A stretch of DNA of 64,000 nt from Pseudomonas fluorescens (GTDB lineage: Bacteria; Pseudomonadota; Gammaproteobacteria; Pseudomonadales; Pseudomonadaceae), in contig NZ_CP015225.1 in assembly GCF_001623525.1 (NCBI RefSeq), forward strand, positions 1,426,001 to 1,490,000. Reading direction: 5' to 3'. The notes below the pieces were generated by a model. It was given only the letters and a program-made list of their open reading frames with translations. It had not been told where the DNA came from and searched no databases. Below, piece after piece: positions 54,789-64,000 of the stretch. Numbering within the stretch: the first letter of the stretch is position 1; every line of letters begins with the position of its first letter. The translations under genes were made by a program, and so were the position numbers.

Positions 54789-55503
54789 CTTTGTCACGTA
54801 GCGCCTGACTACGTAGTTAGTGTCCGCTATGGGTCTAGGATGAATGAAAACGTTTTGGAGCAGGTTTTACAGTCAGGACTGGAATGAAAATCGCGCTCCT
54901 ACGCAAATTTCCGATCTGGCTGATGAACCAAACGCTGGCAGATTTTACGTAGCAACGCAGACTTCAAAACGGCGCATGCGTTTTCACACAGCCTCGGTCG
55001 GTTGTAGCCCTTTGAGCCGGGCAGAAATCGGCCAGAAGCAGTCAGTCGGTGGCCAGAGGCTGCTCAGTCCCTTAATACGGCCATTCGCTAGAACGGTAAT
55101 GAACACCATCAACAAGATGAATGACCATACGCCCCAACAACCCTGCGAATTATTCAGAAAAACTTAAAGAACTACGTAAAATTTAGACTGCTTTTAGGAC
55201 GAAACTTTAAAAATAATGCCGTGTGGTGAAGAACTCCCACAGAGTTCACCCGTCGATATCCGACGCGTCACCCTATGGATACGACTTGGACCACCCAGGT
55301 TGTTCATCCACGATGTCGTTGCTGAGCATGGATTATTTTGACTAGACTAAAAGTTTGGTGCGCATTCTTGCTGAGCCAAATCCTAAAGATCAGTGATCTA
55401 GAGCCGTGATTCACCGAGGAGGTTGCATCACGATGCGAACCTCCTCTGAACAAAGCGTGATCCATGAAAGTCAAACCAAAAAAACATGTATCATGTAACA
55501 GTC
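54789..55503. other. 715-base gap with repeat remnants
   Basis: No gene is supported. From about 54846 to 54999 the ends TGAATGAAAACG and CGTTTTCACACAGCC are imperfectly inverted, like a second, degenerate MITE. Just beyond, TCGGCCAGAAGCAGTCAGTC (55029 on) resembles TCGGCCAAAAGCAGTCAATC to the right of the MITE at 52722. The rest shows only short frames without ribosome sites. Confidence 0.45.
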
Positions 55504-55716
55504 CTATCCAACACGGGAGAAACTGTACACATTTTTTACCCGGTGCGCTAAATAACCTCCCACGGAAGATGCGGTTATCAACTCCTGGTAGACATGTTCA
55601 GGCACATCGTAATATTCGTATACCGCCCCATTCAAGAACTCCACTTCGAGAATTTGCGATGACTCGTCATGTCCAACCGAGGCGATATTTGAAGAGCTAA
55701 CAGATACACGTTCCAT
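55504..55716 (-). CDS. KTSC-domain small protein
   Basis: The 70-residue protein is a single KTSC domain: VSSSNIASVGHDESSQILEV, FLNGAVYEYYDVPEHVYQEL and ASSVGGYLAHRVKN. The domain is named from its occurrence in lysyl-tRNA synthetase and other enzymes and may bind nucleic acid. It begins eight bases after the HerA stop on the same strand, so it is probably the last gene of the DUF2130-SIR2-HerA-KTSC array. Confidence 0.87.
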   Translation of the reverse strand: MERVSVSSSNIASVGHDESSQILEVEFLNGAVYEYYDVPEHVYQELITASSVGGYLAHRVKNVYSFSRVG

Positions 55717-55724
55717 GATTTCTC

Positions 55725-57499
55725 CTATTGCGCACTATCTTGGTTTCTCCATGCCCGAACAAGCTTGGAGTAATCTTCATCACCGCGTGCAGCGTTCCAC
55801 TTTTCGCCAATTTTTGGGTCTCCGCTGTTAGGGTATTTATCATCTGGTAAAACATTGAATCTGCACCGGGTAGGGAGCTGTGCTGCTTCTCCTACTATAA
55901 TAGCCTCCCCTGTTCTAAGGATGGGTAGTGAGTCAACAATCCCGGCCAAGCCATCGGACATAGCTGCTTTGACTATCCCACGATCCGTCGAGTTATTTAT
56001 ACGCAGCGATATAATTGTTCCACACTGAGATAAAATAGTTTCATCTATCTCGGATGGACGTTGACTAACAATCATGGCGCCGACTCCAAACTTGCGACCT
56101 TCTTTAGCAATCCGCTGCACCATTTCTTTTGCGTGCCCACTCTCTGACTTCCCAAGATAACGGTGGGCTTCCTCAAGGACGATAAGAAGGGGACGCTCAC
56201 GCATCCCCTCATTGACATTTCTCCCCCAAATAGCTGACTCAAAAATAATATCGAGAACTGCCCCCCAAAAGAAGCGTCAACCGTGCCGAGGGCATGCCGG
56301 ACAAATCAAATATCGTTATAGGTTTATCATGCCCAAGCCAATTCTCCAGAAGCCCATCTAAATCTTTCTTGATCTTGCCCTCTTTGTCTGGATTCCAATC
56401 GCCTGGCTCCAGCAAGAACGAGTATTGCGTATCAAGCAGCCTTGATTTCATCAAATCAAGCTGCCTCTTCATTGCCCCAGTTCCGCCCTTCTTCGGTAGT
56501 GATGCACCAGCCCCAGGAGGGAGAAATTTAGGGGCGATCAAATCATCAAAAGCCCCCCTCCCCACCAGGAGAGTATGCTGGCGTAGTCATGGCGGCATCA
56601 CTGTAATTAACACCGTCTTCATGGCAAAGCTCATACCATATCTTCTTTAATCTATAAGGAAGCGGCGTGTTACTTGTTATTTTATCAACATCAATGTTTG
56701 GTATATCATTCTCAATGGTGCCAAACCTCTTTTCATCAACGGTTTTATCCATAAAAAGTGATCGCTGAGAATCGTTTGGATTATTGCAAAGAAATTCAAT
56801 AAGCTTTTCTGGCGAGATACACCAAAACGGTATGTACAACTGATTTTCGCCCGAAGGCATGATTGAAAAGGTCTTGGCGACATCGCTAAGTGCTGGACCA
56901 TATTCACCATGAATATCTATCAGCAAAACCCTCGCAGATGGTAAGGGGGATTCATCAGGCTTGATCACCATCGATCGAAGAATGCTTGCCGTGCTGGTTG
57001 ACTTCCCAGATCCGGTAGACCCCAAAATTGCGGAATGGCGAGCGACAAGCTTATCCAGATCCAAGCTTATTTCAATTCCTTCCGAACTAGATAGGCGGCC
57101 AACTTGGAAGTGACTATTCAAGTGCTTTCTGAAAATTAATTTCAGGTCGCTCTCGACGACAAAATGGACATGATCGCCGATGCTTGGGTATTCGCTTATG
57201 CCGCGATCAAAATTTCCACCGATGGATTCTCCCACTAGCTCCACTTTGATCCATTTTCTCTCCGAAGACATTTTGGAATCGGCGTCGACAGTTGAGGTTT
57301 CACTAGATTCGGAAATAACTCCGTATAGGTGGTTATACCCCAAAGGAATTTTCACGAAGCTTCCGACTTGCCCGATTCGATAATTGCGTCCTTCCAAAAC
57401 AACAATTCCAGACTCCACTGAGGCCGCGAGTTCAACGGCCACCGAAGAGCTTGAAACGGCGCTTACAAGGCCCAGAAACGTTGGCTGGATGATTGTCAT
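55725..57499 (-). pseudogene. HerA-like ATPase, broken by two +1 frameshifts
   Basis: The gene starts at ATG 57499 (AGGAG six bases upstream), overlapping the SIR2 stop as ATGA. Segment 1 has an N-terminal barrel and Walker A GSTGSGKST, then LLIDIHGEYGPAL. It shifts at a six-G run near 56551-56556 and segment 2 continues GAFDDLIAPKFLPPGAG to TIFDLSGMPSARLTLLLG. It shifts again at a six-G run near 56261-56266 and segment 3 continues AVLDIIFESAIWGRN with Walker B LLIVLEEAHRYL. Removing one base from each run restores one long HerA protein of about 590 residues. HerA is a hexameric DNA translocase and the partner of SIR2 in known anti-phage systems. Confidence 0.85.
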
Positions 57500-58682
57500 A
57501 TTATCTCCTCTTGCACTTCCTGTGGTACCGGAGGAACTGCATCTTGAGATATATCGCTACCAGCAGTTGCCAGAAAACGAGCTAGCCGTAGAAAATCTCC
57601 AAGCAGAAATTTATTGTCTTTATAGTATTCTGCTCGAATTTCATGCCAACTTTTGGTTGGAGGGGTTCCGATTTTCCACTTTGCTTCTACTCCATTAATC
57701 ACAGCGCCATCGCTACAAAAAACACTTATTCCCGGGCACTTTAGCGCCAATTCCTTGGCGGCCTTTTCATCTGCCAGACCATTGAACTGAAAGGCAAATA
57801 ACGCGGCGGTGGGGTTCGCCATTAGGCACTCAAGCAGCCTTGATGAAATGTGGGCATCCGCAAAAGAAAACCCGGTGCTTAAAATTAATGTATCTGGTTC
57901 AAGGATGAAGTTCTTCAAACGATCAAAAAGAGAAGAAAATGGGGCTGCTTGCGTTTGATCGTACTTTATGTGCGATGGATAAACCATATTGGCGCTTTTA
58001 GCATTCGGTACGCGTACAACCTCTCCATTAGCATTTGATTCCCAGCCAATGGAGCCATGAAGTTTCCAAAGCCTTACCCAACGCGGGGGGAAGATCATTT
58101 TTTGAAATGCTTGAAGGATCAAAAAAAGCGCTCTTGGAACCGCTGAACCCATCAAAATAGGGTGTTCGAGCCCGCTCCAAGGCATTTTCAATTAAAAGAT
58201 CATAATTTGTTGTAAAGATTTCAATCGCATACTTTCTATTAATACCGTTAATCCACGATACAAGTTCAGAGTATGGATTTGCGCCCAATGGCAAGTCCTG
58301 CGCAACCACTTCCCGAATCGAATTGCATATTGCCTCGGATAAACCGGAGAAATCTTTTTCCGTATAATCAAAGAGCTTACCATCGCCTACAACCTCTGCA
58401 AGCATTCTGACACGCGATAGCACCTTCTCTAAGTTTGAGTCCGAAAATGAGGATTTTATTTGATTGTAAACTCCCCGCTGACTTTCCGAAAGTTTATCTA
58501 ACACAATTTTCTCAAGGCCGGCGATATTTGGTATCAACGGCTTCCAAGTGCCTGCCTCACCTATGTTTATGCTAACGGGGGGCCCCTGCACCTAGCAGTA
58601 TTCCTATTCTCTTTCTTCCGTTTGTAGCAAGCTGGCGAAATCCAAACATGTGCTGATCGGGGTTGTGCGAGGTATTTTCCAT
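57496..58682 (-). pseudogene. SIR2-family NADase-like protein, broken by two +1 frameshifts
   Basis: From ATG 58682 the protein reads MENTSHNPDQHMFGFRQLAT to GILLGAGAP. A six-C run (58577-58582 in plus-strand G) then shifts the frame. One base fewer gives LGAGAPVSINIGEAG, the NAD-binding start of SIR2. The middle has FTTNYDLLIENAL. A second six-C run (58085-58090) shifts it again before PRWVRLWKLHGSIGW (catalytic His), and the end carries LSTGFSFADAHISS. With both runs at five the product is one SIR2 domain of about 395 residues. In related systems SIR2 depletes NAD on phage infection with HerA as partner. As read here the gene is inactive. Confidence 0.86.
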
Positions 58683-58730
58683 TTTTTACCTAATATATTA
58701 ATTCAACGACCCTGATTGATTGAATAGATA

Positions 58731-60140
58731 CTATTTTCCTGGATTTGCGACATTGCTATTAAGATCGGAAAATTTCGCAGCCATAGTTGGGTTGCCGCGG
58801 GTAAGTTTTTTTATCGTAACATCCTGCGCCTTGTCATTCGCTAGACGAAGGTTTCGGTCGGTACCTAGCAATGCCTCCTTCGTCTTTTGGAGATGGTCGA
58901 TTGACTTATCAATTTCACTAATCGCCGTTTGAAATCGCTTTGAGGCCAGGTCAAAGTTTTTTCCGAATGCTGACTTAAACCCCTCAAGCTCAGTTTCAAA
59001 ATTTGTGATGTCGATGTTTTGCGCCTTCATAAGCGCAAGCTCAGACTTGTACTTCAGGGAGTTCATAGCCGCGTTTCGCAGCAGCGTTATGATTGGAATG
59101 AAGAACTGAGGCCTAACGATATACATTTTTGGAGATCGGTGAAAAACATCAACGATTCCCGTGTTGTACAGTTTGCTCTCAGGCTCCAGAAGGGATACCA
59201 ATACAGCGTACTCGCACCCTTTCTCAATGCGATCTTTATCAAGCTCTTTTAAGAAATCTTCATTCTTATTTTTAGTTGCAGTTCGGTCATTTTCATTTTT
59301 CATTTCGAACATAATGGAAACGATTTCTGTTCCTGCCTCGTCCGAATCGCGAAATATATAGTCCCCTTTACTTCCGGTTCGTGCATCATTGTCTTTTTCG
59401 AAGTATGCTCTTGGAAAGGCTGTGGCTCGAATACGGTTGAACTCTGTTTCGCAGTGCTGCTCGAGGGTCTCACCAACCATCTTTGTCGATAAGCGTGCTT
59501 TCATATCTCTGAGACGCTCGATAGCGTCATCACGATCTTTGATCTGCGTTTCGTATTTATCCTTGAGCGATTTTTCTGCAAGCTGCTTTTCTAGTTCTGC
59601 TTTTTCGAGAGCACTGTGCAGCTTATCTCGCTCTTTCTCGACAGAGCTAATGGCCTCAGTAATCGCAAGCCTTTTGCCGATCTCTATAGACTCGAGCTTA
59701 GATTTTAACTCCTGAATTTCAGAGTCTTTGGTCGCTGCGCTCTTCTGCAATTCATTTAGAAGCTTCGCTTCAGCCAACTTTGAGGCAGATTCTTGTTCGC
59801 GGCGTGTCTGCTCAAGCTCGTAAGCAAGCGTGTCACGCTCTCTCTCTACAACGCTTAACGCCTCACTGACGGCGAGTTTTCGCGCGACCTCTTCAGTATC
59901 AATCCTGGACCGCAGTTCTTGAATTTCTGCATCCTTGGTCGTCGCTGACCTCTGCATTTCGGTAGCGGCCTTGGCGATCGCTAGCTCAACGGCATTCCGC
60001 TTATCTTGCTCAGCCAGTTCAAGTCGCTCATGCAGCTGCTTCTCGAAATCGGTATCTCGAACCTGTTTCAGGATATCTGCGTATCCAGCCTCATCAATTT
60101 TGAACGCCTTTGCACAATGCGGACAGATAATCTCGTGCAT
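58731..60140 (-). CDS. DUF2130 coiled-coil protein with nuclease-like C-terminal domain
   Basis: The 469-residue protein starts with a CPHC-type zinc-binding end ([10 protein letters not shown]). A long coiled coil (30-225) contains an internal duplication: residues 61-112 match 130-181 with offset 69. The DUF2130 domain has [10 protein letters not shown] then [11 protein letters not shown] (Asp ... Glu-x-Lys), consistent with the PD-(D/E)XK/RmuC-like fold. GGAGGCG precedes the ATG. The SIR2 gene starts 48 bases after the stop on the same strand, so they may share an operon. Function in defence is inferred. Confidence 0.87.
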   Translation of the reverse strand: MHEIICPHCAKAFKIDEAGYADILKQVRDTDFEKQLHERLELAEQDKRNAVELAIAKAATEMQRSATTKDAEIQELRSRIDTEEVARKLAVSEALSVVERERDTLAYELEQTRREQESASKLAEAKLLNELQKSAATKDSEIQELKSKLESIEIGKRLAITEAISSVEKERDKLHSALEKAELEKQLAEKSLKDKYETQIKDRDDAIERLRDMKARLSTKMVGETLEQHCETEFNRIRATAFPRAYFEKDNDARTGSKGDYIFRDSDEAGTEIVSIMFEMKNENDRTATKNKNEDFLKELDKDRIEKGCEYAVLVSLLEPESKLYNTGIVDVFHRSPKMYIVRPQFFIPIITLLRNAAMNSLKYKSELALMKAQNIDITNFETELEGFKSAFGKNFDLASKRFQTAISEIDKSIDHLQKTKEALLGTDRNLRLANDKAQDVTIKKLTRGNPTMAAKFSDLNSNVANPGK

Positions 60141-60199
60141 GTTTTCGCCTCCGTGCAGTTTCCTGAGCTTTCCTGGCGCCTACGGCCCGACTTCCAGCT

Positions 60200-60424
60200 T
60201 CAGGCCTGCGCGCTTCGCTTGCGTGCGTATCGGCATACCAGAACGGTCGTTGCCGGGTCCCCTGACTCCATCACCTTACTCGCGACTGTAGCACATGGCC
60301 GCGTGCCATCAAGTCGTGCCACGCCATTTCCCCGCTGCGCCTGTGAGTCCAGATCAGTGTTTCCCACCACCCAGGCTAGGAACGCACCAAGGTTCTGTTC
60401 CGCTATCTGCCGACCATGAGCCAT
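60200..60424 (-). CDS. Possible small protein, unrecognised
   Basis: A 74-residue frame starts at ATG 60424, preceded by AGAGAAG at a usable distance, and reads AHGRQIAEQNLGAFLAWVVG onward. A longer frame from 60460 is possible. It lies just upstream of the DUF2130 gene on the same strand. No family is recognised and chance coding is not excluded. Confidence 0.3.
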   Translation of the reverse strand: MAHGRQIAEQNLGAFLAWVVGNTDLDSQAQRGNGVARLDGTRPCATVASKVMESGDPATTVLVCRYARKRSAQA

Positions 60425-60460
60425 CAGGTGTTCTTCTCTGACGAGTCGCCTTTCACCCAT

Positions 60461-60831
60461 GCGTGCTCAGTGCAATTCAAACAGTCTCGATGCTTTTGGC
60501 AGGGCAGCATCGAATAACCATCTGGGTCGATTGCTGCATGTGGCGAAGGGCGGCAATTAGCCGATTCTGTTGAAAAAGTCGGCCATGGTTTGCTCTGCAG
60601 AAAAGTGCGCGTCTGAGATTGAAATCTTTACTTTATGCAGAGGCATCCGGACTCGGATTTCACTTAGCAGCGTGCAAAAAAGGCGTTTCACCAGTCAATG
60701 ATCAGGCAGTTTGGGCGGACCGACTTTCTCAACAGAATCCGCCGATTTCTGTCTGTTGCCACCTTCAGCTTTGGGCCGGGTGATCGGCTCCCGATAGACG
60801 CGTTCCAGAGCAGCCAAGGCCACCTTGGTGA
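60461..60831. other. 371-base gap with possible micro-ORFs
   Basis: On the minus strand two short frames follow the HNH gene. One runs from GTG 60823 to TGA 60695 (ALAALERVYREPITRPKAEG). It is followed by one that includes MPLHKVKISISDAHFSAEQT. They could be small phage-type genes, but neither has a clear ribosome site. Nothing else is seen. Confidence 0.3.
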
Positions 60832-61185
60832 TCAGAACAAATGGGGACCTGTTTGGAGCGGGTGCCAGCCACCTTTGCTCAGCCGCTTCTCCACTAGAGC
60901 CTTGTACTCCTGCGGCTCAGGCGCGTCCTTGCGCTTATGACGGCGCTGATTGCACCACTGGCAGGCGGCAGCAATATTGGACTGGGTATCTCTTCCGCCA
61001 TCCTGCCTGGCGACTAGATGCTCGGCTGTGCACTGGAAGTGCCTAGCCTGCCGAAGGGAAAGGCCGTGGCGGCGGGCGAAGGCCTCCGGAGTATCCCGCC
61101 ACATCTGGAAGCCGCAGTAATAGCAGCGGCCACCTTGGCGATCGAACGCAGCGAAACGATGTTTGATAACAGATTTATGGGCCAT
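60832..61185 (-). CDS. HNH endonuclease
   Basis: The 117-residue protein has two Cys pairs (CYYCGFQMW, CQWCNQRRHKRK) around the core QCTAEHLVARQDGGRDTQSN, the HNH beta-beta-alpha metal site with Asn and His. It cuts DNA at or near element- or phage-specific sites. AGGAGG precedes the ATG. HNH genes of this size are common in phages and integrative elements beside replication genes, as here. Confidence 0.9.
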   Translation of the reverse strand: MAHKSVIKHRFAAFDRQGGRCYYCGFQMWRDTPEAFARRHGLSLRQARHFQCTAEHLVARQDGGRDTQSNIAAACQWCNQRRHKRKDAPEPQEYKALVEKRLSKGGWHPLQTGPHLF

Positions 61186-61442
61186 GGCGGCCTCCTGTAT
61201 GTAAATGGAGGTCCGCTGCGCCTAATAAGGCAAGAAACGGTACCAGTCGAGTCACTCGAACCGGCCCAACATCGCCCCCTTAAGGGAACGACAAGAGCAA
61301 ATCTATGCCAAAACAAAAGCAGTGATCAAGTAGTCTGGAGGCAACCCGAACTGGTCAAGTATTCCCGGACACCCATGCAGGCGAAATCATCACCAATCAA
61401 CTGCGTAAAAGAATAAAGCCCGGTAGTTGTCCGGGCTCAGCA

Positions 61443-61733
61443 CTACATGACCTGCGCGCCAGGCCACAGCATTCGGGCTTCAACCAAGGCTTCGGCATGA
61501 GTCATTGGCTCACCGATCATTGTGAAGGGACCGTACCCTGTCACGGACACTGTCCAGTGACTGCGTCGGGCTTCACCATCGTTGGCCGCCACTTCGACCA
61601 TCAGCTCCAAACGGTGCAACTTGATATAGCGGCGCTCCTCCTGTGTCAGCCTGATAGATGGCCAGACGATTAAGCGGTTACCCACCACCTTGGCACTGAA
61701 CCCGCGATCACGGAGATAGTCGATAACTTTCAT
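61443..61733 (-). CDS. Small protein coupled to the primase gene
   Basis: The 96-residue protein begins MKVIDYLRDRGFSAKVVGNR, a segment similar in plan to the TubC-type N-terminal docking fold, and has a second part (HWTVSVTGYGPFTMIGEP) like small phage accessory domains. Its ATG shares one base with the primase stop (TGATG), so it is translated from the same message. The family is uncertain. Confidence 0.72.
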   Translation of the reverse strand: MKVIDYLRDRGFSAKVVGNRLIVWPSIRLTQEERRYIKLHRLELMVEVAANDGEARRSHWTVSVTGYGPFTMIGEPMTHAEALVEARMLWPGAQVM

Positions 61734-64000
61734 CAGAAGGCCTCCGCGTCGGATTCATCGAAGACCATGTCCGGCGAAGTACCGGTGTTGTCGGGGGATA
61801 GTTGCCGACTCGAAGTCCTGCAAGTCCCAATGTCCTGCTCGGGGTGATCGTCTGGCAGGACATCAGGACTTGCAGGACATTGCTTCGATAACTTTCTCCC
61901 GATGCCCCACTTCACCGTCCCCCCAGATTTACCCAGGGGCTTGCACTCGATGCCTATCTGCCGAAGAGCTGGAGCGGCACGTCGCAGGGCGTCCCCTAGC
62001 CCCTTCGCGGAACGCGGCCACGAATCGCAGCCGGTTGGACGGTACTGTTCCAGGGTACGTAGAATCTCCTTTACCGGGGCGGTAACTCCGTGCGGACGCG
62101 CCTCGACCAGTTCCACTACGGCAGCAGCTACCGGGCTAGCGTCAATGGTGCGAGCCAGACTTTCCTGCCGACTGGAATTGAACTCGTGCAGGAAATCCTT
62201 GGGCTCATGTCCCGCTGCGGCGGCGACAGCCATACCCAGGCGAGCGAATTCAACCAGCCGCGGACGCTCGTCAGCGGGGATGTGCATCTGCGGAACTAAC
62301 TCCAGCGCCTTGGCGAAAATATCCAGCAGCGCCCCCAGCAAACACGGACGCTCGGCTTCGTGTTCCCGCCAAAGGTCTGTCACTTCCAGCCGCTCGCTGA
62401 TAACCGGCGTCTCGATAGTGATCGTTCTGTCCACCAGATCTTGCGCCGTGACTGCCGCTGATATTCCATTCAGCACGACAGGGCGCTTCACGCTGATAAC
62501 ACTTTCGTCGGCATCCGAGTACAGCTTGCGCTTGGCAAAGCCGCCTCCGGTTGCCAATACGCACATGGCATCCTGAGTTGCTGCGGGCAAGTGCGAGACG
62601 TTCTCCAGGCTCACTACCGCACACACACCAGCAGAAACGAATAGGTCTTCCGACGACTTCGGTGCACTGCGCAATGGGCAGGAGTTCGGATCAATGAGCT
62701 GGCGCAGTGCTGTTTGTGTCGTGCTCTTCGCACTCCCCTGCTCGCCCAGCAGCTCTAGCACTGGATAAGGCGTATCAGGACGCAGGCATTCGATCAGCCA
62801 AGCCAGGGCAAGCAGACGGGAGCCGCGCGGGATGTTCGCCACGTGCCAAAGTTGCTCGATCGATCCACCCGGAGCGGGAGCCGGAATCGGCTGCATGGAT
62901 TCAGGTCGAACGAACATGGCCTCGGGTGACTCGGCGATCTCCCACTTACCCGGCCGGATGTGAACCGCTCGACTACTGCCTGGTACAGCCAGGTCGAGAA
63001 AGTAATCACCAGCGGCACCGGCAGTGCGCAGGTGTACCTCCTGACAGTCTCCATGGAATCGGCCGAGGCCGGCCAGGGTGCCCAGCGCCTCCCGGACCGA
63101 TTGATCTCGGGGCGCCTTTCCACTGTCGGAGTAAAAGCCGGCGACCAGTGCATCTCGGAACTGGCGCGCGGCTAGATTACGCACTTCGCCCGTCGTGCGA
63201 TCCTTGGCGAAGACGTCCTTGTTTTGATCGTGGAACAGCTCGAAGCGTTGCTCCACGAACTTGACCAGCAGAGAAGCCTGGCTCTGTTTTTCGTCAGCAT
63301 CATCACCGGGCTCGAAGTGTTCCTCGTCTGACTGCTGATCGTCGTCTTCGAACTGCTGTTTACCGGGAGCGTCCACCATTTGCAGGAGTTGCTCGCCGGT
63401 GCCGCCCGCGTCCAGCCAGTCGGATACATCGCCCTTCGGCAGCAGCCCAGGAAGGCAGAGCACGCGAACTCCGGCCTCTGCCAGACTTAGAGCCCGACAA
63501 ACCTTGGCGGCGTGCTTATGTCCCGGTTCATCGTTATCAGCCAGAATCACTACGCGGCGACACGCGAAGAATTCGTTGAGCGCATCAGGCCACTTGCCAG
63601 CGCCGCCGGCGTTGCAGGTTGCGACCAGCCCCAGCGATTCCAAGCGCAGTACGTCCTTCTCGCCCTCCACGACAAACACTGGCTTACCCAAGGGTGCGTG
63701 CAGCAACTGCGGCAGACGGTAGGGAACCTGACGCACACCCTTCACAGACCACACCCAGCCGCCTTTTCCGTCCGAGCGGCGCTGGCGAAAGTCCTTTGGC
63801 TCGTAGCGAACAACTTGAAACAGAAAGTTGCCGTCTTCGTCGGTGTAGTCATAACAAGCCGACATGCGACGGCTGGCCGGTAGGACATTAGGACTTTCAG
63901 GACAGGGCGCCGGCTGCTTTTCTTTTAAGCCGTGCTGCTCAAGCCAGCCCATTTGCTCAGCCCGACTTGTGATGCCGGTTTTCCAGGCAATCAAATCCAA
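61733..64000 (-). CDS. Primase-helicase of a mobile element (partial, N-terminus beyond window)
   Basis: At least 755 residues are visible. A TOPRIM domain has KPVFVVEGEKDVLRLESLGL then VVILADNDEPGHKHAAK (Glu and Asp-x-Asp metal residues). The C-terminal half has a P-loop, LLGEQGSAKSTTQTALRQ, and an SF3/DnaB-type ATPase region (VVSLENVSHLPA). The two activities would prime and unwind DNA for replication of an integrative or phage-like element. The true start lies beyond base 64000. It is followed by the coupled 96-residue gene, then HNH. Confidence 0.87.
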   Translation of the reverse strand: MDLIAWKTGITSRAEQMGWLEQHGLKEKQPAPCPESPNVLPASRRMSACYDYTDEDGNFLFQVVRYEPKDFRQRRSDGKGGWVWSVKGVRQVPYRLPQLLHAPLGKPVFVVEGEKDVLRLESLGLVATCNAGGAGKWPDALNEFFACRRVVILADNDEPGHKHAAKVCRALSLAEAGVRVLCLPGLLPKGDVSDWLDAGGTGEQLLQMVDAPGKQQFEDDDQQSDEEHFEPGDDADEKQSQASLLVKFVEQRFELFHDQNKDVFAKDRTTGEVRNLAARQFRDALVAGFYSDSGKAPRDQSVREALGTLAGLGRFHGDCQEVHLRTAGAAGDYFLDLAVPGSSRAVHIRPGKWEIAESPEAMFVRPESMQPIPAPAPGGSIEQLWHVANIPRGSRLLALAWLIECLRPDTPYPVLELLGEQGSAKSTTQTALRQLIDPNSCPLRSAPKSSEDLFVSAGVCAVVSLENVSHLPAATQDAMCVLATGGGFAKRKLYSDADESVISVKRPVVLNGISAAVTAQDLVDRTITIETPVISERLEVTDLWREHEAERPCLLGALLDIFAKALELVPQMHIPADERPRLVEFARLGMAVAAAAGHEPKDFLHEFNSSRQESLARTIDASPVAAAVVELVEARPHGVTAPVKEILRTLEQYRPTGCDSWPRSAKGLGDALRRAAPALRQIGIECKPLGKSGGTVKWGIGRKLSKQCPASPDVLPDDHPEQDIGTCRTSSRQLSPDNTGTSPDMVFDESDAEAF

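Noticed and set aside
54844..55167. 107-codon frame after the DUF2971 gene
   Set aside because: It spans the degenerate MITE-like repeat; the sequence is not protein-like and lacks a ribosome site.
55725..58682. Four frameshifts explained by every six-base G/C run being misread
   Set aside because: Runs of six at 4804-4809 and near 13884-13889 lie in intact genes, so a genome-wide rule does not hold. A local error remains possible.
60698..60940. 80-codon plus-strand frame near the HNH gene
   Set aside because: It overlaps the HNH gene in antisense and has no family or ribosome site.

Overview
The window reads as chromosome of a fluorescens-group Pseudomonas. The grounds are high-GC codon use, repeated REP palindromes built on GTGGCGAGGGAGCTTGCTCC, the alkaline-protease/lipase cluster in the order known from P. 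fluorescens, and small Pseudomonas families such as DUF1652 and DUF6555. Identification comes from reading only; no database search was possible.

Region 1 (1-34.1 kb) looks like core chromosome. It holds a partial haem-oxygenase-like diiron enzyme, a CPA1 antiporter, a PAS-PAS hybrid histidine kinase and a translationally coupled FAN1 nuclease plus Fe-S helicase pair. Next comes the secreted-hydrolase locus, all on the minus strand: aprA (serralysin), inh (inhibitor), aprDEF (type I exporter), a subtilisin-like autotransporter and an RTX lipase. Beyond it are a LysR/MFS divergent pair, a BI-1 family protein, tRNA-Ser(UGA) with a clear promoter and terminator, an SPFH protein, a membrane histidine kinase, a polysaccharide deacetylase lipoprotein, several small Pseudomonas proteins and a NUDIX hydrolase. 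All seven REP elements found lie in this region.

Region 2 (about 34.1-48.9 kb) is an apparent island. It is bounded by two diverged copies of the same junction: NUDIX 3' end, then terminator hairpin, then a tRNA-3'-end-like tail. It carries a respiratory and stress set: AraC regulator, quinol NO reductase, Tat-exported alpha/beta hydrolase, monofunctional catalase, a winged-helix/P-loop regulator, an orphan cbb3 subunit CcoN, an NDH-2-like flavoprotein, a LysR/SDR pair, a CcoQ-like peptide and a Tat-exported isochorismatase-fold hydrolase. Inside it, the ccoN promoter and first codons are repeated at 47.4 kb, just ahead of the ccoQ-like gene.

Region 3 (48.9-64 kb) is a mobile, defence-rich element without REPs and with more AT-rich genes. 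It has a coupled pair whose first gene is PD-(D/E)XK-like, a second PD-(D/E)XK-like protein, a MITE-like insertion, a GIY-YIG protein, an ORF broken by two amber codons and a DUF2971 protein. A minus-strand array DUF2130 - SIR2 - HerA - KTSC follows, then an HNH nuclease and a TOPRIM/P-loop primase-helicase that runs off the right edge. The SIR2 and HerA genes are each broken twice, and all four breaks are one extra base in a run of exactly six G/C. This is the most unusual signal in the window: either a switched-off (possibly switchable) defence operon or a local sequence error. No integrase is visible; it may lie to the right.
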